Below, in pieces: positions 8,423-15,974 of a DNA stretch of 16,455 bases. The DNA is from Nitrospinota bacterium (GTDB lineage: Bacteria; JAUXIQ01): contig JAUXIQ010000009.1 of assembly GCA_030620925.1 (NCBI GenBank), positions 1 through 16,455 of the forward strand. The letters are read 5' to 3'. The position numbers and the translations under genes were made by a program. Within the stretch, counting starts at the first letter, position 1. Each line of letters opens with the position of its first letter. The notes under the pieces were generated by a model that saw only the letters and a list, made by a program, of their open reading frames with translations, was not told the DNA's origin and made no database searches.

Positions 8423-10087
8423 TTGAGAGGAAAATTTAAAATATTTCTTTGCACCATTATTTCCGCATGGATAATCCTGCCAGCCGCCTCCGTTTCCGTC
8501 AGCCGCAATGATACTGAACTTTACGAGGAAGCGATCAAATGCCGGAAGAAGTTATACGCCTCAGCATCTTTTGCCCTCAAAGAAGCCAACTGGCTGCAGT
8601 GCATAAACAGGTATAAGCTGGTCTACATACAGAATGCCAACACTCGCCTCATCGACAATATTCTCCTTGACGTAAGCAATTTGTATTTAGAGCTCTACGC
8701 TAAAACTCGAAACAAGAAATATCTCCAATCGGCGCTCAGCTCTCTGCGGGAGTTATACTACTATTACCCTGAAAGCAGGTTTGCGGCGCTGGCTACCCTT
8801 AAGGCGGGAGATATATATTTCAAGAAGCTGAAACAGTACAGCCGCGCCCATGGGGCGTACGACAGAGTTCTCAAATACTACGGGAATACCAAGCAAGCGA
8901 GAAAGGCCAGGAACCGATTAAAAGAACTGGCCTCCCACTATGAGCCGCCTAAGAAAAAGCCTAAATCCAATTCAAGATTGGTCACCGTGCGGGATGTCCG
9001 CCACTGGACTAATCCCCGCTACACCAGGGTAGTCATAGACCTGGATGCGAACGCTACTTATGAGAAACACGTCCTCAAGAACCCTGACCGCCTGTTTATA
9101 GACTTTCATAGTGCACGAGTCGGCGACAAACTTATCGGCCGCGCCCTCACCATTAACGATGGTCTGCTCAAGCTGGTACGGGCCGGACAGCACGACCACA
9201 AAACGGTGCGCGTGGTTCTGGATTTAGACCGCATAGACCGATACAAGATTTTTGAGCTTAAAAACCCTTTCCGCGTCGTCGTCGATGTGAGCGGCAACGG
9301 GAAGAAGAGTGGCCGTCCCGCCTTAAGCGATGAAGGCAAATCCGACCGGCAGAATGGCAAAGAAAAATTAAGCCTGGCCCGGCAATTGGGGCTGGGTATC
9401 GAGACCATAGTCATAGACCCGGGCCACGGGGGTAAAGACCCCGGGGCCATCGGCCGTACCGGATTAATGGAAAAGGACATTGTGCTGGATATCTCCAAAA
9501 AGCTGAAGAAGATCATTGAAGAGAATACCGGCCGAAGGGTATACCTGACCCGTTACAACGATGTCTTCCTGCCGCTGGAAGAACGCACCGCCATAGCAAA
9601 CACCCGGGAGGCAGACCTCTTCGTCTCCATTCACATAAATGCCAACAAGAAGCGCAACGTGCGCGGCATGGAGACCTACTACCTCAGTCTGGCAACTACC
9701 CAGGAAGAGCAGCAGACGGCGGCCAGGGAAAACCAGGCTTCCTATAAGAAGATCAGCGACTTGGAGGAAATTCTGAGCAGCATCATGTTGAACTCCAAGA
9801 TAGACGAATCCAGGGTCCTGGCCCATAATATCCAATCCTCACTTGTCAAAGGGCTTAAAGGCAAGAACAGAACGAGAAACCTGGGCGTCAGGAAAGCTCC
9901 CTTCTACGTCCTCATAGGCGCCCAGATGCCGAGTGTGCTGATTGAAGCCTCTTTCATCACCAATCCCAGGGAAGAGAAGCTCCTCTCATCTCCCAAATAC
10001 CGCCAGGAAGTGGCCCGCCAGATATATTACGGGTTGGAGGCCTACATAAAGCAGATGAAATCGCAACAGTCAGTGGCCTCCAATTAG
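8423..10087 (+). CDS. Periplasmic N-acetylmuramoyl-L-alanine amidase (TPR-like, AMIN, Amidase_3)
   Basis: This exported zinc amidase cleaves the bond between N-acetylmuramic acid and the stem peptide, mostly to separate daughter cells. A signal peptide occupies about residues 1-24. A TPR-like helical region follows (about 30-170), with LRELYYYYPESRFAALATLK resembling a tetratricopeptide repeat. An AMIN targeting domain lies at about 186-290 and the Amidase_3 domain at about 325-545. Zinc ligands are visible as His335 in VIDPGHGGKDPGAIG, Glu350 in MEKDI and His404 in SIHINAN; the catalytic Glu508 is in VLIEASFITNPREE. The segment around 425-475 resembles the autoinhibitory helix of division amidases, which would imply activation by an EnvC/NlpD-like partner (inference). 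I chose TTG 8423 because AAGGA (8411-8415) is 7 nt upstream; TTG 8417 is too close. The TPR-AMIN-Amidase_3 layout is common in deltaproteobacteria. Confidence 0.93.
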   Translation: MRGKFKIFLCTIISAWIILPAASVSVSRNDTELYEEAIKCRKKLYASASFALKEANWLQCINRYKLVYIQNANTRLIDNILLDVSNLYLELYAKTRNKKYLQSALSSLRELYYYYPESRFAALATLKAGDIYFKKLKQYSRAHGAYDRVLKYYGNTKQARKARNRLKELASHYEPPKKKPKSNSRLVTVRDVRHWTNPRYTRVVIDLDANATYEKHVLKNPDRLFIDFHSARVGDKLIGRALTINDGLLKLVRAGQHDHKTVRVVLDLDRIDRYKIFELKNPFRVVVDVSGNGKKSGRPALSDEGKSDRQNGKEKLSLARQLGLGIETIVIDPGHGGKDPGAIGRTGLMEKDIVLDISKKLKKIIEENTGRRVYLTRYNDVFLPLEERTAIANTREADLFVSIHINANKKRNVRGMETYYLSLATTQEEQQTAARENQASYKKISDLEEILSSIMLNSKIDESRVLAHNIQSSLVKGLKGKNRTRNLGVRKAPFYVLIGAQMPSVLIEASFITNPREEKLLSSPKYRQEVARQIYYGLEAYIKQMKSQQSVASN

Positions 10088-10121
10088 TTCCCTCGAGTCA
10101 ATCTGTTCAAGACCTCTTGCT

Positions 10122-10181
10122 ATTACCCCCGGTAGGACCGTAAAATAAGTGGGGTAATCCGCTTCGACCCCATGCTCGAAG
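10122..10181 (+). other. Structured spacer upstream of der: nested and tandem hairpins
   Basis: The 153-bp gap between the amidase and der contains three inverted repeats. ATTACCCC (10122-10129) pairs with GGGGTAAT (10151-10158). Nested inside it CGGT (10130-10133) pairs with ACCG (10137-10140). Immediately after, CTTCGA (10162-10167) pairs with TCGAAG (10176-10181). There is no T run after any stem, so this does not look like an ordinary terminator. It may be a structured der leader, an amidase mRNA 3' end or a protein-binding site. Confidence 0.45.
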
Positions 10182-10240
10182 TATCAATTGTTCTCTATAG
10201 GGTATTTTCGACGCTGCCTTAACTCCGAGAGGTAATTAAA

Positions 10241-11554
10241 ATGTCTATACCCACGGTAGCCATTGTGGGCCGGCCCAACGTGGGCAAATCCACGCTTTTC
10301 AACAAGATAATAAAAAGGCGAAAGGCCATCGTTGAAAGCCATCCGGGGGTGACCCGCGACAGGAACTACGAGCAGATCCAGTGGATGGACAGGTCGTTAA
10401 TGGTAGTGGATACCGGCGGATTCGACGTGACCGAGGAAGACGACATCCTGAAGGCCGCCCGCGAGCAGCTCCGCATAGCCCTGGAAGAAGCTGACCTGAT
10501 AGTTCTCGTGGTGGACGGGAGAGAAGGTCCCACCTACGGAGATCAGGTTATGGTGGATATGTTGCGTAGATCCGAACGCCCTTTCCTGGTGGGGGTGAAC
10601 AAGATAGACAGCATTAAACAGGAGCCGCTGCTGGCCGAATTCTATTCCCTGGGGGTGGATCAGCTTATTCCGCTTTCAGCCGAGCATAGCCTGGGTGTCG
10701 GAGTTCTGATGGATGCCGCGATGGAGCTGTTGCCGGAAGCCGAGGAGATGTCGGAGAAGGAAGAAGGCACCAAAATATGTATAGTCGGGCGGCCCAACGT
10801 CGGCAAATCCTCGCTGGTTAACAAGATGATCGGTCAGGAGAGAGTGCTGGTCCATCATCGACCGGGCACCACCAGGGATTCAATAGACACCCGGTTCAGC
10901 TATCAGGACAAGGAGTACACCATAGTAGACACCGCGGGCATACGGCGAAAAGGTCGTGTGAGTGTCAGCCTGGAGAAATATTCGGTCATAATGGCCCTCA
11001 GGAGTATCCAGCGGGTGGACGTAGCCATTCTGGTTACGGACGCCGTGGAAGGGATCACCGAACAGGATTCCCATATCGCCGGCTACGTCGAAGAAGCGGG
11101 CAAGGGGCTCATCGTAGCCGTCAACAAGTGGGACGCCATAGAAAAAGACGACCGCACCATAGGCCGCTATGCAGAGGAGGTGCGGGAAAAACTGAAATTC
11201 GCTCCCTATGCTCCTATCATTACTGTCTCAGCCCTCACCGGACAGCGTGTCACCAAAGTCTTTCCCTTCATCGATCAGGTGGTGGAGCGGCACCGGAAAC
11301 GCATCTCCACCTCGGAGGTCAACATTATTCTGGAAAAAGCGGTGGAGAGACACCATCCGCCTCTGTACAGGGGTAAGCCTCTGAAGTTTTACTACGCTTC
11401 CCAGGTCTCAACCAGACCGCCCACTTTTGTGATATTCACCAATTATCCGGATGGGGTCCATTTTTCCTACAAGCGTTTCCTGGAGAACCAGTTCCGGGAG
11501 GCTCACGATTTCACCGGCACCCCCATCAGGCTTATTTTACGCAAACGCAAATGA
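10241..11554 (+). CDS. der: Ribosome biogenesis GTPase Der (EngA)
   Basis: Der is the tandem-GTPase factor needed for maturation of the 50S ribosomal subunit. Two complete G domains are visible. The first has GRPNVGKST (10-18), DTGG (57-60) and NKID (120-123). The second has GRPNVGKSS (183-191), DTAG (230-233) and NKWD (295-298). A KH-like C-terminal domain starts at about 350 and includes the conserved RPPTFVIFTN and a basic ILRKRK end. At 437 aa it is the usual length. ATG 10241 is preceded by GAGAGGT. The gene is convergent with sucD. All nucleotide-binding motifs are intact. Confidence 0.97.
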   Translation: MSIPTVAIVGRPNVGKSTLFNKIIKRRKAIVESHPGVTRDRNYEQIQWMDRSLMVVDTGGFDVTEEDDILKAAREQLRIALEEADLIVLVVDGREGPTYGDQVMVDMLRRSERPFLVGVNKIDSIKQEPLLAEFYSLGVDQLIPLSAEHSLGVGVLMDAAMELLPEAEEMSEKEEGTKICIVGRPNVGKSSLVNKMIGQERVLVHHRPGTTRDSIDTRFSYQDKEYTIVDTAGIRRKGRVSVSLEKYSVIMALRSIQRVDVAILVTDAVEGITEQDSHIAGYVEEAGKGLIVAVNKWDAIEKDDRTIGRYAEEVREKLKFAPYAPIITVSALTGQRVTKVFPFIDQVVERHRKRISTSEVNIILEKAVERHHPPLYRGKPLKFYYASQVSTRPPTFVIFTNYPDGVHFSYKRFLENQFREAHDFTGTPIRLILRKRK

Positions 11555-11594
11555 GCGCCGGAGCGTATTATAAAAGGCAGGAGCTGTGTTTTAA

Positions 11595-11740
11595 GTAGGG
11601 GCGGCCGGCTGGTTCGCCCTTGCCCGATACTAGTCGCGGCAAGATGCCGCTCCTACAAGTAGGAGCGCCTTCCAGGCGCGATTGTAGGGGAAGCTTACCC
11701 TGCCCAGGGTGCGGTCCCGCGTGCCGCGGGACGCCCCTAC
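11595..11740. repeat. Multi-hairpin intergenic element bounded by inverted GTAGGGGCG repeats
   Basis: GTAGGGGCG at 11595-11603 has its exact inverted copy CGCCCCTAC at 11732-11740, enclosing 146 bp. Inside are back-to-back dyads: GCGGC/GCCGC (11636-11650), CGCTCCTAC/GTAGGAGCG (11648-11667), GCGCC/GGCGC (11665-11679), ACCCTG/CAGGGT (11697-11710) and GTCCCGC/GCGGGAC (11714-11732). A further partial GTAGGGG lies at 11684-11690. No reading frame of note is present. The organisation resembles dispersed palindromic (REP/MITE-like) repeats seen between genes in many environmental bacteria. It lies between convergent genes, a usual place for them. Confidence 0.6.
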
Positions 11741-11752
11741 GACGCCGCATCG

Positions 11753-11780
11753 TGTCATTCTGAGCGAAGCGAAGAATCTC
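11753..11780. repeat. Dispersed intergenic repeat containing TCATTCTGAGCGAAGCG
   Basis: This 28-bp stretch contains TCATTCTGAGCGAAGCG followed by AAGAATCTC, a motif that I recognise from memory as recurring between genes in genomes of several phyla. It sits 12 bp from the multi-hairpin element, so two repeat types are stacked in the der-sucD spacer. Its function is unknown to me. A genome-wide count is needed to confirm that it is repeated here. Confidence 0.5.
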
Positions 11781-11886
11781 GCCACCCCTTGCAAATCCTG
11801 CGGGTTTTATTCTGCTCCCTCCCTTTATTCCTTCTCCTCCAGGGGAGGGGATATTTATTGCTGGTAGATTCGCTTTCCTCCCCCTT

Positions 11887-11910
11887 GACCACGCCTTCCG
11901 AAGGCTGGTC
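11887..11910 (-). terminator. Stem-loop just downstream of sucD
   Basis: On the minus strand GACCA-GCCTT pairs with AAGGC-TGGTC around a CGG loop, with one bulged base: a 10-bp stem starting 14 nt after the sucD stop. It is followed by a purine-rich run, not by a T run, so it is not a classical intrinsic terminator. It may stabilise the 3' end of the sucCD transcript or assist Rho-dependent ending. Confidence 0.35.
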
Positions 11911-11924
11911 GCCCGTGTTCATTT

Positions 11925-12797
11925 TTAGTTTTTCAGGGCTTCGACCATGGTGTCGCCGATATCCGCCGGGCTGGCGACCACTCTGATCCCCGCTTCTTTG
12001 AGGGTGGCCATTTTTTCCGAGGCGGTGCCCTTGCCTCCGGAGATGATGGCTCCGGCGTGCCCCATGCGGCGGCCGGGAGGAGCCGTCTGGCCGGCGATGA
12101 AGCTGACCACCGGTATGGTCAGATTTTCCTTTATCCACGCCGCAGCGTCCTCTTCCGCAGCGCCTCCTATCTCGCCTATCATCACCACCGCCTCCGTCTG
12201 AGGATCGTCCTTGAAAAGTTTGAGGCAGTCGATGAAGTTCGTCCCTATGATGGGGTCTCCGCCTATACCCACGCAGGTGGATTGGCCCAGCCCCCGGGCG
12301 GTGAGTTGCGCCACCGCTTCGTAGGTGAGGGTGCCGCTGCGGGAGATCACCCCTATGCCGCCCTCCTTGTGTATGAAGCCGGGCATAATCCCCACCTTGC
12401 ATTTCCCGGGGGATATTACGCCGGGGCAGTTGGGTCCTATGAGCCTGAGCGGTTTATCCTTTATGAATTTGTAGACTTCCACCATGTCCAGGGTGGGTAT
12501 GCCTTCGGTTATGCACGCGATCACTCCCGTCCCCGCATCGGCGGCTTCCATAATGGCGTCGGCGGCGAAGGGGGGAGGGACGAAGATGATGGCGGCGTTG
12601 GCCCCTTCGTTCTTCACCGCATCGGCGACGGTGTTGAACACGGGGATACCTTCTGCTTCCTGCCCGCCCTTGCCCGGTGTCACCCCGGCTACCACCTTGG
12701 TGCCGTATTCCTTGCACTGCGCCGTGTGGAAGGAGCCTTCGCTGCCCGTGATGCCCTGGACCACAAGTCTGGTATTTTCATCCACCAGTATGCTCAT
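11925..12797 (-). CDS. sucD: Succinyl-CoA synthetase (ADP-forming) subunit alpha
   Basis: SucD carries the phosphohistidine of succinyl-CoA synthetase and binds CoA. With SucC it interconverts succinyl-CoA and succinate with ATP or GTP formation. The CoA-binding Rossmann domain covers residues 1-130 ([20 protein letters not shown] at 13-32 and [11 protein letters not shown] at 121-131). The ligase domain has IGEIGG (207-212, with the helper Glu) and the active-site His247 in RRMGHAGAI. At 290 aa it has family length. AGAGGAGG lies a few bases upstream of the ATG. It follows sucC by 60 nt on the same strand, forming a two-gene unit. No other TCA-cycle gene is beside it. Confidence 0.97.
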   Translation of the reverse strand: MSILVDENTRLVVQGITGSEGSFHTAQCKEYGTKVVAGVTPGKGGQEAEGIPVFNTVADAVKNEGANAAIIFVPPPFAADAIMEAADAGTGVIACITEGIPTLDMVEVYKFIKDKPLRLIGPNCPGVISPGKCKVGIMPGFIHKEGGIGVISRSGTLTYEAVAQLTARGLGQSTCVGIGGDPIIGTNFIDCLKLFKDDPQTEAVVMIGEIGGAAEEDAAAWIKENLTIPVVSFIAGQTAPPGRRMGHAGAIISGGKGTASEKMATLKEAGIRVVASPADIGDTMVEALKN

Positions 12798-12857
12798 TAA
12801 TCGAACCTCCTCTATGTCAACAAAGGGGTATTTCTCCGCCCTGAGATGAATTAATTT

Positions 12858-14015
12858 TCAATTCGTTGCGGCCACGGCTTTTTCCGCGGCGTCCTTCAGG
12901 TCCTGTGCCACAACGAAGTTCAACCCCGAGCTGTTCAGTATCTCACCGCCCTCTTTGGCGTTGGTTCCCTCCAGCCTCACCACCACCGGCATGTCCACTT
13001 TCACCTGCTTCATGGCCTCGACCACCCCCTGGGCCACCCGGTCGCACCGCACGATGCCGCCGAAGATGTTTATGAGCACACCTTTGACGTTATCGTCGGA
13101 CATCAGTATGCGGAAGGCGCTGGCCACCCGCTCCACGTTGGTGCCGCCGCCCACGTCCAGGAAGTTGGCGGGTTCTCCTCCCGCCAGCTTGATGATGTCC
13201 ATGGTGGCCATGGCCAGCCCGGCGCCGTTCACCATGCAGCCGATGTTGCCGTCGAGCTTTATGTAGTTGAGGTCATATTCTGAAGCCTCTATTTCCAGGG
13301 GTTCCTCTTCGTCCAGGTCTCGCAGCTCTGTCGTGTCCTTATGCCGGTAGAGGGCGTTGTCGTCGAAGTTTATCTTGGCGTCAAGCGCCAGCAGGTCTCC
13401 CCCTTCAGTGATTACCAGGGGGTTGATTTCGGCCAGGGAGCAGTCGTTCTTGACGAAAGCGTCGAACAGAGCCTGCATGAATTTTACGCCTTTCCTGGAT
13501 AGATCGCCTTCCAGCCCCAGCCCGTAAGCCAGTTTCCGGGCCTGGTAGGGCCGAAGCCCAAGGCCCGGGTCGGCGACTTCGGTTATTATCTTCTCGGGCG
13601 TATCGGCGGCCACCTGCTCGATCTCCATACCGCCCGCCTCGCTGACCATCATCACCGGAGCGGCGCTGTTCCTGTCTATGACCATGCCCAGGTAAAGCTC
13701 TTTCTGAATAGCCATGCCCTCTTCCACCAGGACGGTTTTGACTTTCTGTCCTTCGGGGCCGGTCTGATGGGTTATCAGGTTCATGCCTATGATTTCCGAG
13801 GCGTACTGCTCGGCTTCGTCCGCATTTTTGGCCAGCTTGACGCCGCCTCCTTTGCCCCTTCCGCCGGCGTGTATCTGGGCCTTGACGACCACCGTACCGC
13901 CCAGCTCTTCGGCTATTTTTCTGGCTTCTTTGGGGTCGCTGGTGACTCTGCCCCTGGGAATGGGTACGCCGTGCCTGGCCAGAATCTCCTTTGCCTGGTA
14001 CTCGTGAATCTTCAT
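12858..14015 (-). CDS. sucC: Succinyl-CoA synthetase (ADP-forming) subunit beta
   Basis: SucC is the ATP-grasp subunit that binds nucleotide and succinate. The start [20 protein letters not shown] is typical. [14 protein letters not shown] at 45-58 is the glycine-rich nucleotide-binding stretch. AEINPLVI and [18 protein letters not shown]-type residues lie in the middle, with [10 protein letters not shown] carrying metal ligands. The C-terminal ligase domain has [17 protein letters not shown] and [11 protein letters not shown]. At 385 aa it is complete. The ribosome-binding site AAAGGAG lies 6-7 nt before ATG. It precedes sucD; the gap of 60 nt contains the strong sucD ribosome-binding site. 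Confidence 0.97.
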   Translation of the reverse strand: MKIHEYQAKEILARHGVPIPRGRVTSDPKEARKIAEELGGTVVVKAQIHAGGRGKGGGVKLAKNADEAEQYASEIIGMNLITHQTGPEGQKVKTVLVEEGMAIQKELYLGMVIDRNSAAPVMMVSEAGGMEIEQVAADTPEKIITEVADPGLGLRPYQARKLAYGLGLEGDLSRKGVKFMQALFDAFVKNDCSLAEINPLVITEGGDLLALDAKINFDDNALYRHKDTTELRDLDEEEPLEIEASEYDLNYIKLDGNIGCMVNGAGLAMATMDIIKLAGGEPANFLDVGGGTNVERVASAFRILMSDDNVKGVLINIFGGIVRCDRVAQGVVEAMKQVKVDMPVVVRLEGTNAKEGGEILNSSGLNFVVAQDLKDAAEKAVAATN

Positions 14016-14042
14016 TAAACGCTCCTTTCTTTACTTTTTATC

Positions 14043-14071
14043 CATATAAGAATTAAGGCCGGAACGGTCTA
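14043..14071 (-). promoter_or_regulatory. Candidate sigma-70-type promoter for sucCD
   Basis: On the minus strand TAGACC (14066-14071) is followed after 17 bp by TATATG (14043-14048). Each hexamer matches four of six consensus positions, so this is a weak call. The predicted transcript would begin about 20 nt before the sucC start codon, which leaves just enough room for the ribosome-binding site. Confidence 0.28.
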
Positions 14072-14191
14072 ATTGAGCTAAAGTCAATGCGTCGGAGGGC
14101 AGGATGAAATATATTTATCTCATATTCTCCCTGCATTATCAACGCTTATTTATCCGCCCAGGAGGAGTTCTCACCGCGTGTTCTCTCGGCC

Positions 14192-14230
14192 AGCAAGGTT
14201 GCCCTACCCACCCCCTTGCTTAAGCAACCT
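14192..14230. repeat. Overlapping inverted repeats with a 12-bp perfect palindrome
   Basis: AGCAAGG (14192-14198) can pair with CCTTGCT (14214-14220), while AGGTTGC (14196-14202) can pair with GCAACCT (14224-14230). The two stems share three bases on the left, so only one can form at a time. TTGCTTAAGCAA (14216-14227) is itself a perfect palindrome. On the minus strand the intervening bases are G-rich (GGGGGTGGGTAGGG). Confidence 0.5.
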
Positions 14231-14373
14231 CCAAGCGCTCAAAATGGTTTAGTATTCAATGGTTTACGCCGAGTGCCCATAATACCGTTAACCCCATAAA
14301 AACCCTTTAAAATTAAGGATTTAGCTTCTTCAACCCCGCAAATCCTGGGGTTGCTTCAACCATAGAGGACTGA

Positions 14374-14398
14374 CCACAAAGACACGAAGACCCTAAAG
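14374..14398. repeat. Possible dispersed repeat (CCACAAAGACACGAAGAC type)
   Basis: The stretch beginning CCACAAAGACACGAAGAC and continuing into CCTAAAG resembles an intergenic motif (variants of ACCACAAAGACACGAAG) that I recall from many environmental genomes. Only one copy lies in the window, so the repeat call rests on memory and not on what is seen here. Confidence 0.3.
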
Positions 14399-14744
14399 AA
14401 TATCAGTAATTATCGGCGGAACGTCACGCGGCAGGCGTGATGCCTTAGTGGTTAATTTTTTCCGGCGGGATGGTTAAAACCCCCTCTATAGAATAGATGC
14501 GGAAATCCAAGGTCTATACGAGATAATCTTATAAAATCAATGGGTCGCGGGACAAAAAAAGACACAATCGGAAGGAGAAAATCCAAGGTCGCATTTTTCC
14601 GGAAAAAGGGCACTATCCGCCGTAAAACCGCCTCAGAAGCGGCTCAACACTCCTCTATTCCGATTTTGCCGGGTTTCGACCTTTGTGATCGTTTTTTATA
14701 AGAATTTCATTTATTAATAGGACCAGGCCCTCAACGCTTCGTCT

Positions 14745-15848
14745 TCAGTCTGATTTGGCTTCCAGAAAGTCTTTGACCGCTTTAAAAAACTGAACATTGG
14801 CTTTCTCGTAAGGGATTATGTGACTGGCTTTGGGGATTTCCACGTATTTTTTGACATCGCTGCCCAGCTCCTCTACGAGCAGTTTGTTGTCCTCCCGTGT
14901 GGCTACAGTGTCATATTCTCCGCGTATGACAAGGGTGGGTATCGTTATTTTGGAAGCATCGAACTGCGGATTGGCCCGCAGCATGTCAACTAAACGCCCC
15001 AATGGAACTAGAAAGGAGCCTTCCAGTTCATCGGATTTAGGATCAGAATCAAGCAATGCGTCTCTGACAACTTCGAAAACACCGGGAATAAGAAGCTCAT
15101 CTTTGGCGCCCAACTGGTACCAATCTCCCAAAGAGGGATTAATAGTAATCACCTTTACCGTGATGTTAAAGTAGCCTTCGTAGCCGCGATAATTCTCGGC
15201 CAATCCCAGGTTTTCGTATCCGGGAGCGAAAAGGACCAGCCTGGCCACCCTGTCCTGGTGTCGGATGGTGTAGATGGGCGCCGTTCGGGAAGCGCCCAGT
15301 GCCCAGCCCAATAGATGGACCTTCTCCACACCTCTGAGGTTCATGATGAAATCGACCACCCGCTCCACGTCATTGATTGCAACATCAGAATGGATGGGCG
15401 CCTTGCTCTCAGGGAAATCTGAAGGCACGTCCATCGAGGGAGGCCTTGTGGATAGGCCGTATCCCTCATAGTCCAGGGCAAACGTATCCCAGCCATGAAG
15501 GGCAAGGTAGCGCATCATCGAGCAATTCTCATGATCGAGGTCGAATGCGATGTAGCCGGGAGTGGGATAGCCATGGAGAAAGAGTATAACCTTCCCATCC
15601 TTTGGTGCGGTCCGCTCGCGCCCGGAAAGCACCACCTCCCGCACATGGATGAGGACGTTGGGATCGAGGTTGTACTGCTCGTAGAGGGGCTCAATGCTCT
15701 TGTGATTAACGAAGTAATCGTTTCTAACGATCCCATTGGAAGAATCGGCCAGCGCTTGTGGAACAGGAGCGATGAGCACTCCGAGAATTACCAACACTGC
15801 CAGTGAGATTAAAGGCCGTCGATTTGGCTTTCTCGTTCGGCAAAGCAT
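14745..15848 (-). CDS. Exported alpha/beta-hydrolase-fold protein with a Ser-to-Ala nucleophile elbow
   Basis: A 367-aa protein with an alpha/beta hydrolase fold. The signal peptide has a basic start (CRTRKPNRRP), a hydrophobic core (LISLAVLVILGVLIAPV) and an ALA|DS cleavage site near residue 34, so it should act in the periplasm or outside. Fold markers are FLHGYPTPG (oxyanion region, HG at 92-93), FALDYEGYGLS, the elbow HLLGWALGAS at 178-187, VIRGEYDTV with acid Asp313, and KASHIIPYEK with His343. The elbow normally reads GxSxG; here it is G-W-A-L-G with Ala183 (codon GCA), so the catalytic Ser, Asp or Cys is missing while acid and His remain. It may be a non-catalytic binder or use another residue; Ser187, four residues on, is nearby. 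I chose ATG 15848 because AAGGAGG lies 6 nt upstream; an in-frame ATG at 15881 would add 11 residues. The EthD-family gene lies 126 nt upstream on the same strand. Substrate unknown. Confidence 0.85.
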   Translation of the reverse strand: MLCRTRKPNRRPLISLAVLVILGVLIAPVPQALADSSNGIVRNDYFVNHKSIEPLYEQYNLDPNVLIHVREVVLSGRERTAPKDGKVILFLHGYPTPGYIAFDLDHENCSMMRYLALHGWDTFALDYEGYGLSTRPPSMDVPSDFPESKAPIHSDVAINDVERVVDFIMNLRGVEKVHLLGWALGASRTAPIYTIRHQDRVARLVLFAPGYENLGLAENYRGYEGYFNITVKVITINPSLGDWYQLGAKDELLIPGVFEVVRDALLDSDPKSDELEGSFLVPLGRLVDMLRANPQFDASKITIPTLVIRGEYDTVATREDNKLLVEELGSDVKKYVEIPKASHIIPYEKANVQFFKAVKDFLEAKSD

Positions 15849-15974
15849 GGCATACCTCCTTAAAGTAAAATTGTTCACCAACCATTTTGTTGGGCTGTTT
15901 AGCGCTGAATTTTAAAACATCTTCTTGCCGGGCTGTACGGTTTTTGAGGAGAAGGCTGGCTCGTCACGAAGCTG

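Larger units (their letters stand above)
14016..14744. other. Gene-free region of about 730 bp with scattered inverted and direct repeats
   Basis: I find no convincing reading frame, tRNA or rRNA in this stretch between sucC and the hydrolase gene. It contains two competing 7-bp stems (14192-14230) around a perfect 12-bp palindrome TTGCTTAAGCAA (14216-14227). It also has a CAACCCC/GGGGTTG hairpin (14331-14353), a TCACGC/GCGTGA hairpin (14424-14440) and the direct repeat AAATCCAAGGTC (14503-14514 and 14579-14590). Long-range inverted pairs lie at 14566-14683. The sucCD promoter presumably lies at the left end. A decayed gene, a non-coding RNA or repeat debris are all possible. Confidence 0.5.

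Noticed and set aside
11568-11750. 60-codon frame on the minus strand in the der-sucD spacer
   Set aside because: It lies within the multi-hairpin repeat, is Arg/Gly/Pro-rich and has no ribosome-binding site.
12057-12800. 247-codon open frame on the plus strand opposite sucD
   Set aside because: It mirrors sucD, has low-complexity Gly/His/Ala-rich translation and no family resemblance; sucD itself is complete and conserved.
14197-14214. G-quadruplex on the minus strand (GGGGGTGGGTAGGG)
   Set aside because: Only three runs of three or more G are present close together, so a stable three-tetrad quadruplex is not supported.
14016-14744. tRNA or CRISPR array in the gene-free region
   Set aside because: The paired segments do not make a cloverleaf with a T-loop GTTCRA motif, and the repeats are too few and unevenly spaced for an array.
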